From SZUA-265 sp965651905 (GTDB taxonomy: Bacteria > Myxococcota_A > Polyangia > Polyangiales > Polyangiaceae): 64,000 bases of DNA. The stretch spans positions 80,435-144,434 of the forward strand of contig CBFGUG010000011.1 of NCBI GenBank assembly GCA_965651905.1, in the 5' to 3' direction. A program made the translations under genes and the position numbers. A model generated the notes under the pieces. That model did no database searches. It was not told the DNA's origin and saw nothing but the letters and a program-made list of their open reading frames with translations. Of the stretch, positions 1-9,365 are shown one piece after another (position 1 is the stretch's first letter; every line of letters begins with the position of its first letter).

Positions 1-1566
<1,566 letters not shown>

Positions 1567-1693
1567 ACTCTGCCGTCGATCGCGCGAACCATTGGGGTCG
1601 TAGTGTCATCGCTTTGGTGAGCGCGGCGGGGCCGCTCCCAATACTGGCGCTCGGAGTCCCCGATGCCCAACGTAGGCGTCCAAGGTCGATGCG

Positions 1694-1723
1694 AAAAACC
1701 CCGCGGGGGTGACCGCGGGGTTT
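1694..1723 (-). terminator. Rho-independent terminator of the tRNA-Asn gene
   Basis: An 11-bp perfect stem (1696-1706 with 1713-1723, sequence AAACCCCGCGG) encloses a 6-base loop. Read on the minus strand it ends in a run of five T. It lies about 40 bases beyond the 3' end of tRNA-Asn and so terminates that transcript. On the plus strand it ends in only three T and could weakly stop transcripts coming from the pump gene. Confidence 0.85.
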
Positions 1724-1760
1724 CAGCAAGTTGAAGGCCCTTGGGTGATAGGGCTTCCAG

Positions 1761-1833
1761 CTCCGGAAGTAAGACTCGAACTTACGACCAATCGGTTAAC
1801 AGCCGACCGCTCTACCAACTGAGCTATTCCGGA
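1761..1833 (-). tRNA. tRNA-Asn (anticodon GTT)
   Basis: Read on the minus strand, this 73-base sequence folds into a full cloverleaf. The acceptor stem is TCCGGAA paired with TTCCGGA, and G is the discriminator base, as expected for tRNA-Asn. The D arm contains AGCTCAGTTGGTAGAGC. The anticodon loop CTGTTAA carries GTT at its centre, and the T arm contains GTTCGAGTC. The 3' CCA is not encoded. A strong terminator follows at 1694-1723. Confidence 0.97.
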
Positions 1834-2484
1834 ATGGGACCGGGAGCCTATCCAGAGTCGCGCGAAGGTCAAGCGGATAGGTGACGAGATTTGAGCGCTT
1901 GCGCGGTCGGCGGGTCGAAGAGTGGTGGGAAATCGAGGGTGGGGGGCGCGGCGCGCGGGCTGCGGGGGGTGGAATCAGCGAACGGCGGCAGGAACCTAGT
2001 GACGCAGGCCGCCTTCGGGGGCCGGCACGGGCGTCTCGCTGAGAATTACGCGGTTGAAGTACGAGTGGAGATAAGGCGCGTTGCGCGAGGAGCGTGCGGC
2101 GTCGAGCGGCGTGCAGTGTCGTGAGTGGCGTTCAGTGTTGGAGTGCGGCGTCGAGCGGCGTGCAGTGTCGTGAGTGGCGTGCAGTGTTGGCGTGTGGCGT
2201 CGAGCGGCGTGCAGTGTCGTGAGTGTGGCGTGCGATGGCGGCGGAGCGTGGGTGATGGTGCGATCGCGGGGTGTGGTGGCCGACTGCAGCTAGTGGGGGG
2301 GCGATGGCGACGGGTGGCCCGGGTAGGGTGGGTGTGGCGTGTGATTTGCGGCGGTGTGTGGTGATGGCGGCGAGTGGGGTGGGCGTTTGGGAGTTCCTCC
2401 CATGGACATGCGTGCGTGAGGAGCGGAAGATGGTGCGGCTGCTTGGGGTGGATTGGCGCGTTTGGGAGCAGGAGGAGTGCGGCG
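1834..2484. other. Intergenic region with strong G+T bias on the plus strand
   Basis: Between tRNA-Asn and the patatin-like gene there is no credible coding sequence. Open frames on both strands here translate to low-complexity Arg/Gly/Val or His/Thr/Pro-rich strings. From about 1890 the plus strand is visibly rich in G and poor in C. It holds a 49-bp tandem repeat (2101-2230) and ends in a ribosome binding site for the next gene. The promoters of both neighbouring genes should lie here, but none stands out. Confidence 0.7.
2101..2230. repeat. 49-bp tandem repeat, about 2.7 copies
   Basis: Copies begin at 2101, 2150 and 2199, each opening with GTCGAGCGGCGTGCAGTGTC. The third copy is incomplete and diverges after about 30 bases. 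Each unit also contains shorter copies of the element GGCGTGCAGTGT, so the array probably grew by nested slippage. It lies in non-coding DNA upstream of the patatin-like gene. Confidence 0.9.
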
Positions 2485-3417
2485 ATGAAGTATTTGATTT
2501 TGAGTTTGGATGGTGGGGGGATCCGCGGCGTGCTCACGGCGGCGTTGATCGAGGAGATCGCGCAGCGGACGTCGCTGCTCGATGACGTGCAGTTGATCGC
2601 GGGGACGTCGACGGGTGGGATCTTGGCGCTCGGGTTGGCTGCGGGGAAGACGCCGGGTGAGCTGGTGCAGCTCTATCGTGACGAGGGCAAGCGCATCTTC
2701 AGTTCGCGCGGGCCGTGGGATGTAGCGGCGCTGCGCGGTGACGAGTTGTATCGCGCGGATTTCGGCACGGGGCCGCTGGCGGAGGTGCTGCTGGAGACGC
2801 TCGGCGGCTTGCGCTTGTCGGAGCTCGGAAAACGCGTGCTGATCTCGTCGTTCGATTTGGCTTGTGAACCTGCGCCGGGAAGTGCGGTCAGGCCGCATTG
2901 GAAGGCGAAGTTTTTTCACAACTACGAGGGTGAGGGCAACGACGGGACCGAGTCGGCAGTCGACGTTGCGCTTCGCACGAGCGCCGCGCCGACGTACTTT
3001 CCGTCGGTGGGCGGCTACATCGACGGCGGTGTGGTGGCGAACAATCCGAGCGCGTGCGCGTTGGCCAAAGCCGTGAAGGAGAAGCAGCCGCTCGACGAGA
3101 TCAAGCTGCTGTCGATTGGGACGGGGTTTTCGCCGAACGTGATTGAAGGCGACGAGCTGGATTGGGGGCTGATTCAGTGGGGAACACGAATACTCGGGCT
3201 GGTCATGGATGGCTCGCTGGGTGTTCCGGATTATCAGTGTGCGCAATTGCTGGGGCAGCGGTACCACCGCTTGCAAGTGCCGCTGGCGAGACCCATCGAC
3301 TTAGCGGATGTCGACAAGGTCGACGACTTGTTGGCGCTGATGCACACGGAAGACGTCAAGGCGCGGGTGGACGCAGCTGTAGCGTTCTTGAACGAGGACG
3401 AGCCCAACGTCGTTTGA
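2485..3417 (+). CDS. Patatin-like phospholipase
   Basis: This 310-residue protein carries the patatin hallmarks in order: the oxyanion-hole sequence DGGGIRG (residues 9-15), the nucleophile elbow GTSTGG, and the catalytic aspartate in DGGVVANNP. Patatin family enzymes are Ser-Asp lipid acyl hydrolases acting on phospholipids or acylglycerols. There is no signal peptide, so a cytoplasmic or self-delivered enzyme is likely. The start was set at 2485 because AGGAGG sits 9 bases upstream and the protein then begins MKYLILSLDGGG, the usual N-terminus. Upstream in-frame codons are low complexity. The gene stands alone with tandem repeats on both sides, and the 3' repeat includes its stop codon. Family assignment is firm; substrate is unknown. 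Confidence 0.93.
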   Translation: MKYLILSLDGGGIRGVLTAALIEEIAQRTSLLDDVQLIAGTSTGGILALGLAAGKTPGELVQLYRDEGKRIFSSRGPWDVAALRGDELYRADFGTGPLAEVLLETLGGLRLSELGKRVLISSFDLACEPAPGSAVRPHWKAKFFHNYEGEGNDGTESAVDVALRTSAAPTYFPSVGGYIDGGVVANNPSACALAKAVKEKQPLDEIKLLSIGTGFSPNVIEGDELDWGLIQWGTRILGLVMDGSLGVPDYQCAQLLGQRYHRLQVPLARPIDLADVDKVDDLLALMHTEDVKARVDAAVAFLNEDEPNVV

Positions 3418-3505
3418 CGGCGGCCGAGTCTGCCGGTGGCCGAGTTTGACGGCGGCGGAGTTTGACGGCGGCCGAGTTTGGGGAGGCGGAGTTTGACGGC
3501 GGGCG
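3413..3505. repeat. 16-bp tandem repeat overlapping the patatin stop codon, about 6 copies
   Basis: Units resemble TTTGACGGCGGCCGAG and start at 3413, 3429, 3445, 3461, 3477 and 3492. One unit is 15 bp and the last is incomplete. The first unit contains the TGA stop of the patatin gene. No stem-loop with a T run is present, so this is not a conventional terminator. Confidence 0.85.
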
Positions 3506-3523
3506 TGGCGTGTCGTGCGGGGA

Positions 3524-4918
3524 CTATTCGGTGATCTGTGAGCGCGTGCAGTCGCCTGCGGAGTAGGAGATGCGCTCGCCGAGCTCGACCACTTCGAAGT
3601 CGCTCCAGGAAAGCGACTTCAGATCTTGGGGCGTGAGCTCCGCTTCGTCCCAGCTGCGTTCGGTGTCTTCGTCACTGAGCATGGTGAACGTGAGGTTGCC
3701 GCCGTCGGCGAGGATCATGCCGTAGATTTGCAGCGCTTGGGCGATCACTTGGGCGCCCGTGGACAGCCCCGAGAGATCAGTGTCTGCTCTTAGACGTAAC
3801 CTTGCCGCGTAGGGTGGGGCGTCGGCGGGGCCCGAGGCGGCGTTCGTCGAGTGGGTGCCGGGGCGCACGAAAACGTCGTCGCGGATGTGTGCGTTCGGCA
3901 GGATGAAGCGCAGGGCGTGGCGTACTTCGCCTGAGAACACTTCGTCGGCGGTGGCGAGCAGGGGTGCGATGGGCAGACCTGCCGCGTCGGCGCTCGTGCA
4001 GTAGTCGCCGCGGCCTTCGGGACCGTAGGTGCGATCGATTTCCCAGATGGCTTGGCAGCCGCCGTTGAACTCGTCGCCGCGGATGTCGGCGCGCCACATC
4101 TCGTAGAGACGACACTCGTCGTGATCGACGACGATCAGGTGGCAGTCGCCGTCGGACTCGCAGGCGTAACCGCTCTCACCCTCGAGTGCGCCATCTTCGG
4201 GCACTGGCGGCGGCGCGGGATCACACTCGTTGCCGTAGAACTCGTCGGTCGGAGTGAACTCTCGGTGGGGCGTTTCGTCGGTCGCGTGCAGCACGCGGAT
4301 CGAGAAGTCAGTTTGGAAGCGCGTGCCCGTGTCGTGGTTGTTCTGCAAGTATGCGATGATCGCGTCAGACTCGTCGTCGAGCGGGGCGTCGGCAACGGGT
4401 GTGTTCCAGGGCGCGTCGGGCGGGAAGAGCTGACCGGGTCGATTGCCGCAGCTGTCAGCGGAGCTGTCGTCGCTGGAAGCGGCGTCGTCATCCGTGGACG
4501 AGTCGTCACTTGGGTCGTCGTCAGTTGACGTCGGGTCATCGCTCGACGCATCTTCGTCGTCGCTCGATGAGTCGTCGTCAGTTGACGTCGGGCCATCGTC
4601 GTCCGCGTCGTCGTCACTGGACGTGTTGTCGTCGTCATCCGCCGCGTCGTCGTCACTGGACGAGTTGTCATCGTCATCCGCCGCGTCGTCACTCGTCGAG
4701 TCATCGTCGTCATTGGACGTCGAGTCGTCGTCATCCGCCGCGTCGTCACTGGACGCCGCGTCATCGCCTGAGCTCGCTCCGTCGTTCGAACACGCGCTGG
4801 GCAGCGCCGCGCCCGCGAGCAGTATCAGCAGCGCGGCCGTGTGATGGTTGCGGAAGCGCAGCACTCCGCTGAATGAGTGAAACCACTGCAAGACGGATGA
4901 ACGCGTGGGGTGAAGCAT
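3524..4918 (-). CDS. Surface lipoprotein with Asp/Ser-rich stalk and an unnamed globular domain
   Basis: The 464-residue product starts with a signal peptide ending in the lipobox LPSAC (around residue 43). It continues as roughly 115 residues almost entirely of Asp, Ser, Ala, Asn and Thr, then a globular region from about residue 155 to the end. That region has several Cys and recognisable pieces such as DCHLIVVDHDECRLYEMW, GLPIAPLLATADEV and GEVRHALRFILP. I know this pattern only as an unnamed family of secreted proteins, so no function is proposed. The acidic linker should hold the domain away from the outer membrane. The ATG at 4918 has no clear ribosome binding site; a GTG a few codons downstream would also leave a good signal peptide. 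The stalk is built from imperfect repeats of about 13 residues. Confidence 0.85.
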   Translation of the reverse strand: MLHPTRSSVLQWFHSFSGVLRFRNHHTAALLILLAGAALPSACSNDGASSGDDAASSDDAADDDDSTSNDDDDSTSDDAADDDDNSSSDDDAADDDDNTSSDDDADDDGPTSTDDDSSSDDEDASSDDPTSTDDDPSDDSSTDDDAASSDDSSADSCGNRPGQLFPPDAPWNTPVADAPLDDESDAIIAYLQNNHDTGTRFQTDFSIRVLHATDETPHREFTPTDEFYGNECDPAPPPVPEDGALEGESGYACESDGDCHLIVVDHDECRLYEMWRADIRGDEFNGGCQAIWEIDRTYGPEGRGDYCTSADAAGLPIAPLLATADEVFSGEVRHALRFILPNAHIRDDVFVRPGTHSTNAASGPADAPPYAARLRLRADTDLSGLSTGAQVIAQALQIYGMILADGGNLTFTMLSDEDTERSWDEAELTPQDLKSLSWSDFEVVELGERISYSAGDCTRSQITE

Positions 4919-5004
4919 GCGCCGAGTTTACTGCGCTGCTGCCACGGCGTCACGCTTCGTGTTGGCGACGGCGCGTGGCCTTGGCCACTTGTCTGCTTTG
5001 CCGT

Positions 5005-5901
5005 TCAGCCCGCGTCGGCTGCGCTACCGATGTCGTCAGAGGTGGTTTCGCTTTCGCCCATCTCTTCGGTGAGCTCGCCGCCATCGGGCAGGGTCAGCAC
5101 CTTGAAGTCGAAGGAGCGGCGTGGTCCCGCCAGCGTGACCTTGATTGACGTGGCGCTGATGCGGTCGAAGCTCACGCTCAGTTGTTTGTCGAAGGGCGTG
5201 TCGAGGGTGTACTTACCCGCTTGGGGTACGGGGTCGACCCAGCGCATCTCGACGCCGTCGATGTCGAGATCCCAGGTGCCGCTTTCGCCTTTCCAGCGCC
5301 GTGAGCCATCGACGCCGAAGCCTTCCGCGAGGAGGCCGCCAGCGAGCGCATGCTGCAAACGATCGCCGCTGCCTTCGCCCATGCGACCGTCGCTGAGCCG
5401 CGTCCATTCGGCATTGTGCACCACGTGACGCGTCTCGTTTTCGAAGTCCCACTCCACGGTCGCGCTGCCGTCGACCATCACCTCGCCGTTCGACAGGCTT
5501 TCCCACACGTGATCGACCTCGACCAAGTCTTTGTCGTTACGAGCGAGCGAAACGATGTGACGACCCGTGAACTCTTTGCCGCGATAGCTGCAGTCGCCGT
5601 CTTTGGCGCCGTACTCGATGGTCAAGATCGCCCCGCGCTCCGCCATGGGATTGAGCTCCAGGCTGACGTCCGCGCAGGGCAGCTGGGTTTGGATGAACGA
5701 CCGAAGCTCTTCCGCAGCATGTTCGACCGCGTCACCGATCGTGAAGTTGGTGCTGATCTCCACACTCTCCGACGTCAGTGCTTGGGCTTGCGAAGAGACC
5801 TTGATCTCTTCCAGAGCTTCCGCCGCCTCCTCGCGGGTCAGCGCTCCGCACGCAGTCGTGCTGATCAGTACGCTGATGCCCAAGGTGTGAATCGCTCGCA
5901 T
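5005..5901 (-). CDS. Putative lipoprotein, unknown function
   Basis: The 298-residue product has a short signal peptide with lipobox STTAC (Cys18). The start is supported by GGAGAG about 8 bases upstream. After processing, a helical segment rich in Glu and Gln is followed by a probable beta-rich domain (about residues 85-270). The C-terminus is acidic. No catalytic motif is seen. It lies downstream of, and divergent from, nothing obvious: the next gene on the same strand (3524-4918) also encodes a lipoprotein, 86 bases away. An envelope role is likely but nothing more can be said. Confidence 0.82.
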   Translation of the reverse strand: MRAIHTLGISVLISTTACGALTREEAAEALEEIKVSSQAQALTSESVEISTNFTIGDAVEHAAEELRSFIQTQLPCADVSLELNPMAERGAILTIEYGAKDGDCSYRGKEFTGRHIVSLARNDKDLVEVDHVWESLSNGEVMVDGSATVEWDFENETRHVVHNAEWTRLSDGRMGEGSGDRLQHALAGGLLAEGFGVDGSRRWKGESGTWDLDIDGVEMRWVDPVPQAGKYTLDTPFDKQLSVSFDRISATSIKVTLAGPRRSFDFKVLTLPDGGELTEEMGESETTSDDIGSAADAG

Positions 5902-6285
5902 GATGGTCTCTCCAGATTGGTAAGATTAGTTCAGTTGATTGCTAACGCACGGAAGCCGCGCCTTGGAGCATCACCCTGGTAGGTGTTGGATTTACAGCGG
6001 CCTACGGCGGCGATGCTCCTTTCGTGTGAACTAAGCAGCTGCCGTGCCAGGGCGGCCGGTTACTTGAAAGGTTGAGCATAAGTATTGGTAACTGTGCGGA
6101 ATTGGGTTCTATTGGAGTGCTGGTGGGTCGACGATCTGAAGGGGCGGTGTTGGCTGAAGACAACGAGCCGCGAACGGTCGCCGTTGGGCGTCGACAACAC
6201 CACGACACCCTGCGGCGCGACCCCGCACTATCGTCGGCACGAGTAGCGGGCTGCCACGAGCTTGCCGAACGCTGGCGGCTCTGGC
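5902..6285. other. Intergenic region with a possible nested stem-loop
   Basis: No credible gene is visible in these 384 bases. GGAGCATC (5965-5972) can pair with GATGCTCC (6012-6019), and inside it GTAGG pairs with CCTAC, giving a nested hairpin upstream of the lipoprotein gene that starts at 5901. A short AT-richer stretch near 6060-6120 could hold a promoter. Neither element is strong enough to name. Confidence 0.4.
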
Positions 6286-7368
6286 TCACCACTCGATGTC
6301 GAGCAATACGGGCTCGGGCACGAGCTCCACGCTCAATCGCTCACGGACCACGTCGCGCACGTGTCGTGCGAAGGTGAGTAGTTCGCTGCTGGTGGCTCCC
6401 GCGTGCGCGACCAAGCACAAACTGTGTTTGGTCGAGATGCCCACGTTGCCCTGGCGTTGCCCCTTGGAGAAACCCGCGCGTTCGATGAGCCACGCGGCGG
6501 GCACTTTCACGCGGCCGTCGTCCTGCACGTAGTGGGGCGGCGTAGTGGGGTCCGTGAGCGTGAGAACTCGTTGCCAATGCTCCTGCTCGATCACGGGGTT
6601 GACGAAAAAGGAGCCGCAGCTGCGCCCATTGGGATCACGCGGATCGAGCAACATCGATTTGGCGGCGCGCAGTTCGAGCACGCTGCGGCGCACGGAAGCG
6701 ACGTCGTCCGCAGCGCCGCTTTCGGCTAGTCGCTTCTGGAGCTCGGGATAGGCGATCTGGGGCTTCGCGTGCTCTTGGAGCACGAAGCTGACGTCGAGCA
6801 CGACGAAGCGATCGCGGTCTTTGGTTTTGAAGCGGCTGCTGCGGTAGGAAAACTCGCAGGCGTCGTTGTCGAAAGTGACGAGTTCACCACTAACGCGATC
6901 GAGGCAGCGCACCCGGGTGATGGTCTGCTGCACGTCCTGTCCGTAAGCGCCGACGTTTTGAATGGGTGTCGCGCCCACGGTGCCTGGGATCCCGCTCAGG
7001 CATTCGACGCCCGACAGGCCGCGCTCGCAGCATTCTCGAACGAATTCGTCCCACGGCTCGGCGGCTGCTGCGGTCACGTGAGCGAGCCCCGCGCTTGGCT
7101 CACCCCAATCGATGCCTCTCAGCGCCAGCTGGATGACCAAGCCGTCAAATCCCGAGTCAGCGCAGATGAGATTGCTGCCGCCGCCCAAGAGCGCCGCTCG
7201 GATCTTGCGGTTGCGAGCCCAATCCAGCGCCTGTTGCACTTGCTCTCGTGAGCTTGCGGCGGTGAACCAGCGTGCTTGCCCCCCTGTGCCGAGAGTCAAC
7301 AGGCCTGCGAGGGGTTGGTGTTCGCTGAGCTGCAACGGGCTGCCGGGCGCTGGCGGCTGGCTTCGCAT
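6286..7368 (-). CDS. murB: UDP-N-acetylenolpyruvoylglucosamine reductase (MurB), type I
   Basis: MurB reduces UDP-GlcNAc-enolpyruvate to UDP-MurNAc with NADPH and FAD, the second committed step of peptidoglycan synthesis in the cytoplasm. The 360-residue protein has the FAD-binding segment LGGGSNL (61-67) and the site GIPGTVGATPIQNVGAYG (127-144). Arg residues lie in YRSSRF (175-180), the catalytic Ser253 in CGSFFVNP, and the C-terminal Glu352 in the sequence VPEPVLL. The YRSSRF loop and overall length place it with type I (E. coli-like) enzymes. It is not in a division/cell-wall gene cluster, which is unusual because many bacteria keep murB beside murC and ddl. The start at 7368 is the only upstream ATG and gives the expected N-terminal length. 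Confidence 0.97.
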   Translation of the reverse strand: MRSQPPAPGSPLQLSEHQPLAGLLTLGTGGQARWFTAASSREQVQQALDWARNRKIRAALLGGGSNLICADSGFDGLVIQLALRGIDWGEPSAGLAHVTAAAAEPWDEFVRECCERGLSGVECLSGIPGTVGATPIQNVGAYGQDVQQTITRVRCLDRVSGELVTFDNDACEFSYRSSRFKTKDRDRFVVLDVSFVLQEHAKPQIAYPELQKRLAESGAADDVASVRRSVLELRAAKSMLLDPRDPNGRSCGSFFVNPVIEQEHWQRVLTLTDPTTPPHYVQDDGRVKVPAAWLIERAGFSKGQRQGNVGISTKHSLCLVAHAGATSSELLTFARHVRDVVRERLSVELVPEPVLLDIEW

Positions 7369-7629
7369 GGCCCGGGTTATGCCGCAACCTGCCTGAACTC
7401 GGGAGAAAACGCAGGAGAAGCGACTTTTTTAGACGCCAATTGTCGGCTTTCCAGCGCTCGTGCTATGTAGCCGCCTCGAGCCTCGAGGCTCGTGATTTGA
7501 TGGACTTACAACGGATGAACCTCGACCCGAAGCAGTCACGAGCTGCAGACGCTGGGAGCCATGCCGGCTCACCCAGCGCGCTCTTCCTTCGGCACAGCGA
7601 GGTCCGTTTCATGGGATCAGAAGGAACCG

Positions 7630-9357
7630 ATGACATTTACAGAAGCAGCCGTGCACGTGTTGCGCCTGGTTGGCAAGCCGCTGCACTACAAAGAGATCAC
7701 GGACGTAGCGATTGAAAAAGACCTGCTGAGTCACGTGGGCAAGAGTCCCGAAGTGACGATGGGGGCACGCCTGGCGGCGATCGTCAAAAAGGGTGGCGAC
7801 GACAACCCGCTCTCGCGAGTCAAACCTGGCGTGTTCGCGCTGGCCGAGTGGGACAAGGACACGGTCCACAAGGGCCTCAACGATCGCACGCCCGCGCTGA
7901 AGCGCCTGGCTCAACAAGAAGCCAAGGCCGCGGAGAACGCGAGCGACGCGGAGTTGGCAGAAGAGGTGGCGGCCCCCGCACCCGATGAACCTTCCACCGT
8001 CAGTTTCGATGCGCCCCCCAAGCTCAACGTCGAAGAGGGCGAGAGCATGGACGAGGACGAGATCGCCCGTGCTGAACTGACGGCAGCCGCCACCGCGATG
8101 TTCGCGCCCGAGGACGACGACGACGAGCCGATCCTCGGCGGGAGCAGCGATGATGACGACGAAGACGACGACGAGGACGACTCGTCTAGCAAGCGTCGCC
8201 GTCGCCGTCGGCGTCGCGGAAGGGGTGGCGACAAAGACGACGACGATCTTCCCACGTACACGGTTTCGGAAGCCCCGGGCGCGATGCTGGACGGCGACGA
8301 AGGCCGTTCGCGCGATCGAGATCGCGGCGACCGCGGCCGAGATCGTGACCGCGATCGAAACAAGGACCGTGACCGCAACGACCGTGACCGCGGTGACCGG
8401 GATCGCGACCGCGGTGACCGAGACCGGGAGCGCAATGACCGCGATCGGGGCGATCGGGATCGGGGTGACCGGGATCGGGGTGATCGGGATCGAGGTGATC
8501 GGGATCGAGGTGATCGGGACCGCGGCGATCGCGACCGAGAGCACGACAAGGATCGTGGACGCGGACGCGGCGAGGACGGCAGCGGCGATCTCTCCGACGT
8601 GGCCGAGCAAGTGCTCGGCGGCTTCCGTCGCCAAGGTGGCGCGCCCATCAAGCAACTGATTGACGCTGTCGCCAAGCGTTCGCGGAGTGCGTCGGATGCA
8701 CAGCTCGCGTCGTGGGTCGTCGCGGCCTGCCGCGCGGACAACATGCGTCGTGAGGCCAAGGGCGATCGCCCGCGCTTCCGCTTCGGGGGCAATGGTCGCA
8801 TCGCGCTGTGGGAGTGGGTGATCGACCGAGAGCAAGGCCGCCTCGAAGCCGACGTGCGCGCCGCCGCAGAGAAATATCAAGAGCTGGCCCGGCAGCGGCT
8901 GCAGCGACGCTTGGCGGATTTGCCGCAGAAGGCGTTCGGCGAACTTGCGCTGCTGCTGCTCGAAGCTCTCGACTTTTCCAACTTTCAGGTCGTCAAACGA
9001 CCGAGCAACAACTCGGAGCTACACCTGGCAGGGGTGCAGCGTACGCTCGTGGGTGAACTCCCGGTCGCCATCGTGATTCGACGCGACGGCAGAGACATCG
9101 GACGTGAGCAGGTGGTCGATCTGCGCGGCGCTTTGCATCACTACGGCAATGCTGCGGTCGGCGCAATCGTCACGTCGGGCTCGATCATGAGCGGCGCGCG
9201 CGACGAAGCCAGCGCACCTGGCGCGACTCCCGTGCAGTTCGTCGACGGCGCGCGCCTCGCCAAGTTGTGCGAGCAAACGGGCGTCGGTGTCGTGCAGCAG
9301 ACCATCAACGTGGCGCTGCCCGACATCGACCTGTTCGATGCACTGCGCGGAAACTGA
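7630..9357 (+). CDS. HARE-HTH protein with Arg/Asp repeat linker and Mrr-like restriction-endonuclease-fold C-terminus
   Basis: The 575-residue product has three parts. Residues 1-75 form a HARE-HTH winged helix (TFTEAAVHVLRLVGKPLHYKEIT, GARLAAIVKKGG, GVFALAEW), the domain shared by RNA polymerase delta, ASXL and many restriction proteins. Residues about 90-320 are acidic, then a run of Arg/Asp/Gly repeats. From about 325 a helical region leads into a C-terminal domain that resembles Mrr_cat: VQRTLVGELPVAIVIRR, then QVVDLRGALHHYGNAAVGAIVTSG, then VQFVDGARLAKLCEQTGVGV. The usual QxK of active Mrr enzymes appears as VIRR, so cleavage may be lost. It is likely a nucleic-acid-binding chromatin or RNA factor, but that is inference. 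The start at 7630 follows AGAAGGA with 5-base spacing. Confidence 0.85.
   Translation: MTFTEAAVHVLRLVGKPLHYKEITDVAIEKDLLSHVGKSPEVTMGARLAAIVKKGGDDNPLSRVKPGVFALAEWDKDTVHKGLNDRTPALKRLAQQEAKAAENASDAELAEEVAAPAPDEPSTVSFDAPPKLNVEEGESMDEDEIARAELTAAATAMFAPEDDDDEPILGGSSDDDDEDDDEDDSSSKRRRRRRRRGRGGDKDDDDLPTYTVSEAPGAMLDGDEGRSRDRDRGDRGRDRDRDRNKDRDRNDRDRGDRDRDRGDRDRERNDRDRGDRDRGDRDRGDRDRGDRDRGDRDRGDRDREHDKDRGRGRGEDGSGDLSDVAEQVLGGFRRQGGAPIKQLIDAVAKRSRSASDAQLASWVVAACRADNMRREAKGDRPRFRFGGNGRIALWEWVIDREQGRLEADVRAAAEKYQELARQRLQRRLADLPQKAFGELALLLLEALDFSNFQVVKRPSNNSELHLAGVQRTLVGELPVAIVIRRDGRDIGREQVVDLRGALHHYGNAAVGAIVTSGSIMSGARDEASAPGATPVQFVDGARLAKLCEQTGVGVVQQTINVALPDIDLFDALRGN
8443..8532 (+). repeat. 15-bp coding tandem repeat (RDRGD units)
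   Basis: Six successive 15-bp units such as GATCGGGGTGATCGG lie inside the HARE-HTH gene. They encode the five-residue unit RDRGD. The flanking region (about 8310-8560) continues the same amino acid theme with more diverged codons. The array keeps the reading frame, so length variation by slippage would lengthen or shorten the linker without breaking the protein. Confidence 0.9.
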
Positions 9358-9365
9358 CTGGCGCC

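Noticed and set aside
1694..1723. Stem-loop as terminator for the RND pump on the plus strand
   Set aside because: The T run is good only on the minus strand, so the main assignment is to tRNA-Asn; plus-strand termination would be weak.
2290..3276. A 328-residue minus-strand frame across the patatin gene
   Set aside because: It is Arg/Pro/His-rich with no domain and lies opposite a clear patatin with all catalytic motifs.
4443..4844. Plus-strand Ser-rich open frame (133 residues)
   Set aside because: It is the mirror of the Asp/Ser stalk of the minus-strand lipoprotein at 3524-4918 and has no start signal or domain.
8310..8560. CRISPR-like repeat array
   Set aside because: Units are 15 bp without spacers of constant length, all in frame within a protein, so it is a coding repeat.
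7609..8880. A 423-residue open frame on the minus strand opposite the HARE-HTH gene
   Set aside because: Its sequence is a Val/Ile/Thr/Pro low-complexity mirror of the Arg/Asp repeat. The plus-strand protein has recognisable domains and a good ribosome site.
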